64,000 nucleotides of DNA from an uncultured Pelagibacteraceae bacterium (GTDB taxonomy: Bacteria; Pseudomonadota; Alphaproteobacteria; Pelagibacterales; Pelagibacteraceae), in assembly GCA_902571135.1 (NCBI GenBank), contig CACGAU010000002.1:91113-155112 (forward strand), read 5' to 3'. The notes under the pieces were generated by a model. It was not told where the DNA came from and searched no databases. It saw only the letters and a program-made list of their open reading frames with translations. This document shows, piece by piece, positions 63,856 through 64,000 of the stretch. The first letter of the stretch is position 1. The number at the start of each line of letters is the position of its first letter. Both the position numbers and the translations under genes were made by a program.

Positions 63856-64000
63856 TTTCTGTTAAAAAAGATTCTGGATGAAATTGAAATCCGTATATTT
63901 TATTTTGATTATCCTCAAGTCCCATTGGTATTTTTGTTTTACTACATCTCATAGTTATTTTAATTGAATTCGATTTAAATGGCTCCATTAATTTTAATGA
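63818..64000 (-). CDS. pabA: Glutamine amidotransferase (PabA/TrpG), C-terminal end only
   Basis: The minus-strand frame enters from the right edge and ends at TAG (63820-63818) after 60 codons. The segment NKIYGFQFHPESFLTENG carries the catalytic His and Glu of a class I glutamine amidotransferase, as in PabA and TrpG. The 5' part lies outside the window. The stop lies inside the pabC-like gene (38-bp overlap). Pairing with pabC favours 4-amino-4-deoxychorismate synthase over anthranilate synthase, although one subunit may serve both. Confidence 0.85.
   Translation of the reverse strand, partial: SLKLMEPFKSNSIKITMRCSKTKIPMGLEDNQNKIYGFQFHPESFLTENGNTLIKKILSA

Overview
The window looks like a chromosomal piece of a SAR11 / Pelagibacterales alphaproteobacterium. 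The DNA is very AT-rich (roughly 70%), intercistronic gaps are mostly 0-15 bp, and there are no insertion sequences, prophage genes or CRISPR arrays. The gene order rpsB-tsf-frr-uppS-cdsA-dxr-bamA, the nuoA-N block next to lon-clpX-clpP-tig, a TRAP transporter and an aprMBA cluster all fit this group. The assignment rests on gene content and style, not on a database search.

Layout. (1) 1-7.6 kb, minus strand: rpsB, tsf, frr, uppS, cdsA, dxr, bamA and an ompH/skp-like gene form one translation/envelope operon. It is preceded by a structured rpsB leader that can be drawn as a pseudoknot over the ribosome binding site. bamA is interrupted by a one-base frameshift in a run of eight A. (2) 7.6-31.3 kb, minus strand: 22 genes from nuoA to dnaE (complex I, birA, coaX, rnj, a DUF1467 gene, proS, lolC, lolD, dnaE) follow one another with no gap above 15 bp. 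(3) 31.3-37.6 kb, minus strand: tRNA-Asp, tRNA-Val, the protein quality-control block lon, clpX, clpP, tig, and tRNA-Leu just upstream of tig. (4) 37.7-42.1 kb: mixed-strand small genes including DUF1289, a secreted histidine phosphatase, a family-5 uracil-DNA glycosylase, a YbgC thioesterase, a DUF3047 protein, an SDR and several short ORFs of 43-57 codons. (5) 42.1-50.6 kb: an NCS1 permease, a DctPQM TRAP transporter with a perfect hairpin between dctP and dctQ, and a divergent, translationally coupled run of GMC oxidoreductase, TerC-family protein, SDR and M23 peptidase. (6) 50.6-62.6 kb: an organosulfonate/sulfite block. It has a serine hydrolase, a DadA-type FAD oxidoreductase, xsc, suyA, suyB, two different sulfite/anion exporter families, a small gene of unknown function, and aprA, aprB, aprM. 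(7) 62.7-64 kb: a HIT protein, a pabC-like aminotransferase and the 3' end of pabA/trpG.

How the parts may work together. Xsc splits sulfoacetaldehyde to acetyl phosphate and sulfite. SuyAB splits sulfolactate to pyruvate and sulfite. The sulfite can then be exported (YeiH-type and TauE-type proteins) or oxidised to APS by AprBA with the AprM membrane partner. Carbon would be kept and sulfur discarded, which suits a group reported to lack assimilatory sulfate reduction. The DadA-like oxidase, the TRAP transporter and the GMC/SDR dehydrogenases are candidate uptake and upstream steps, but this is inference from position. This block is the most interesting part of the window.
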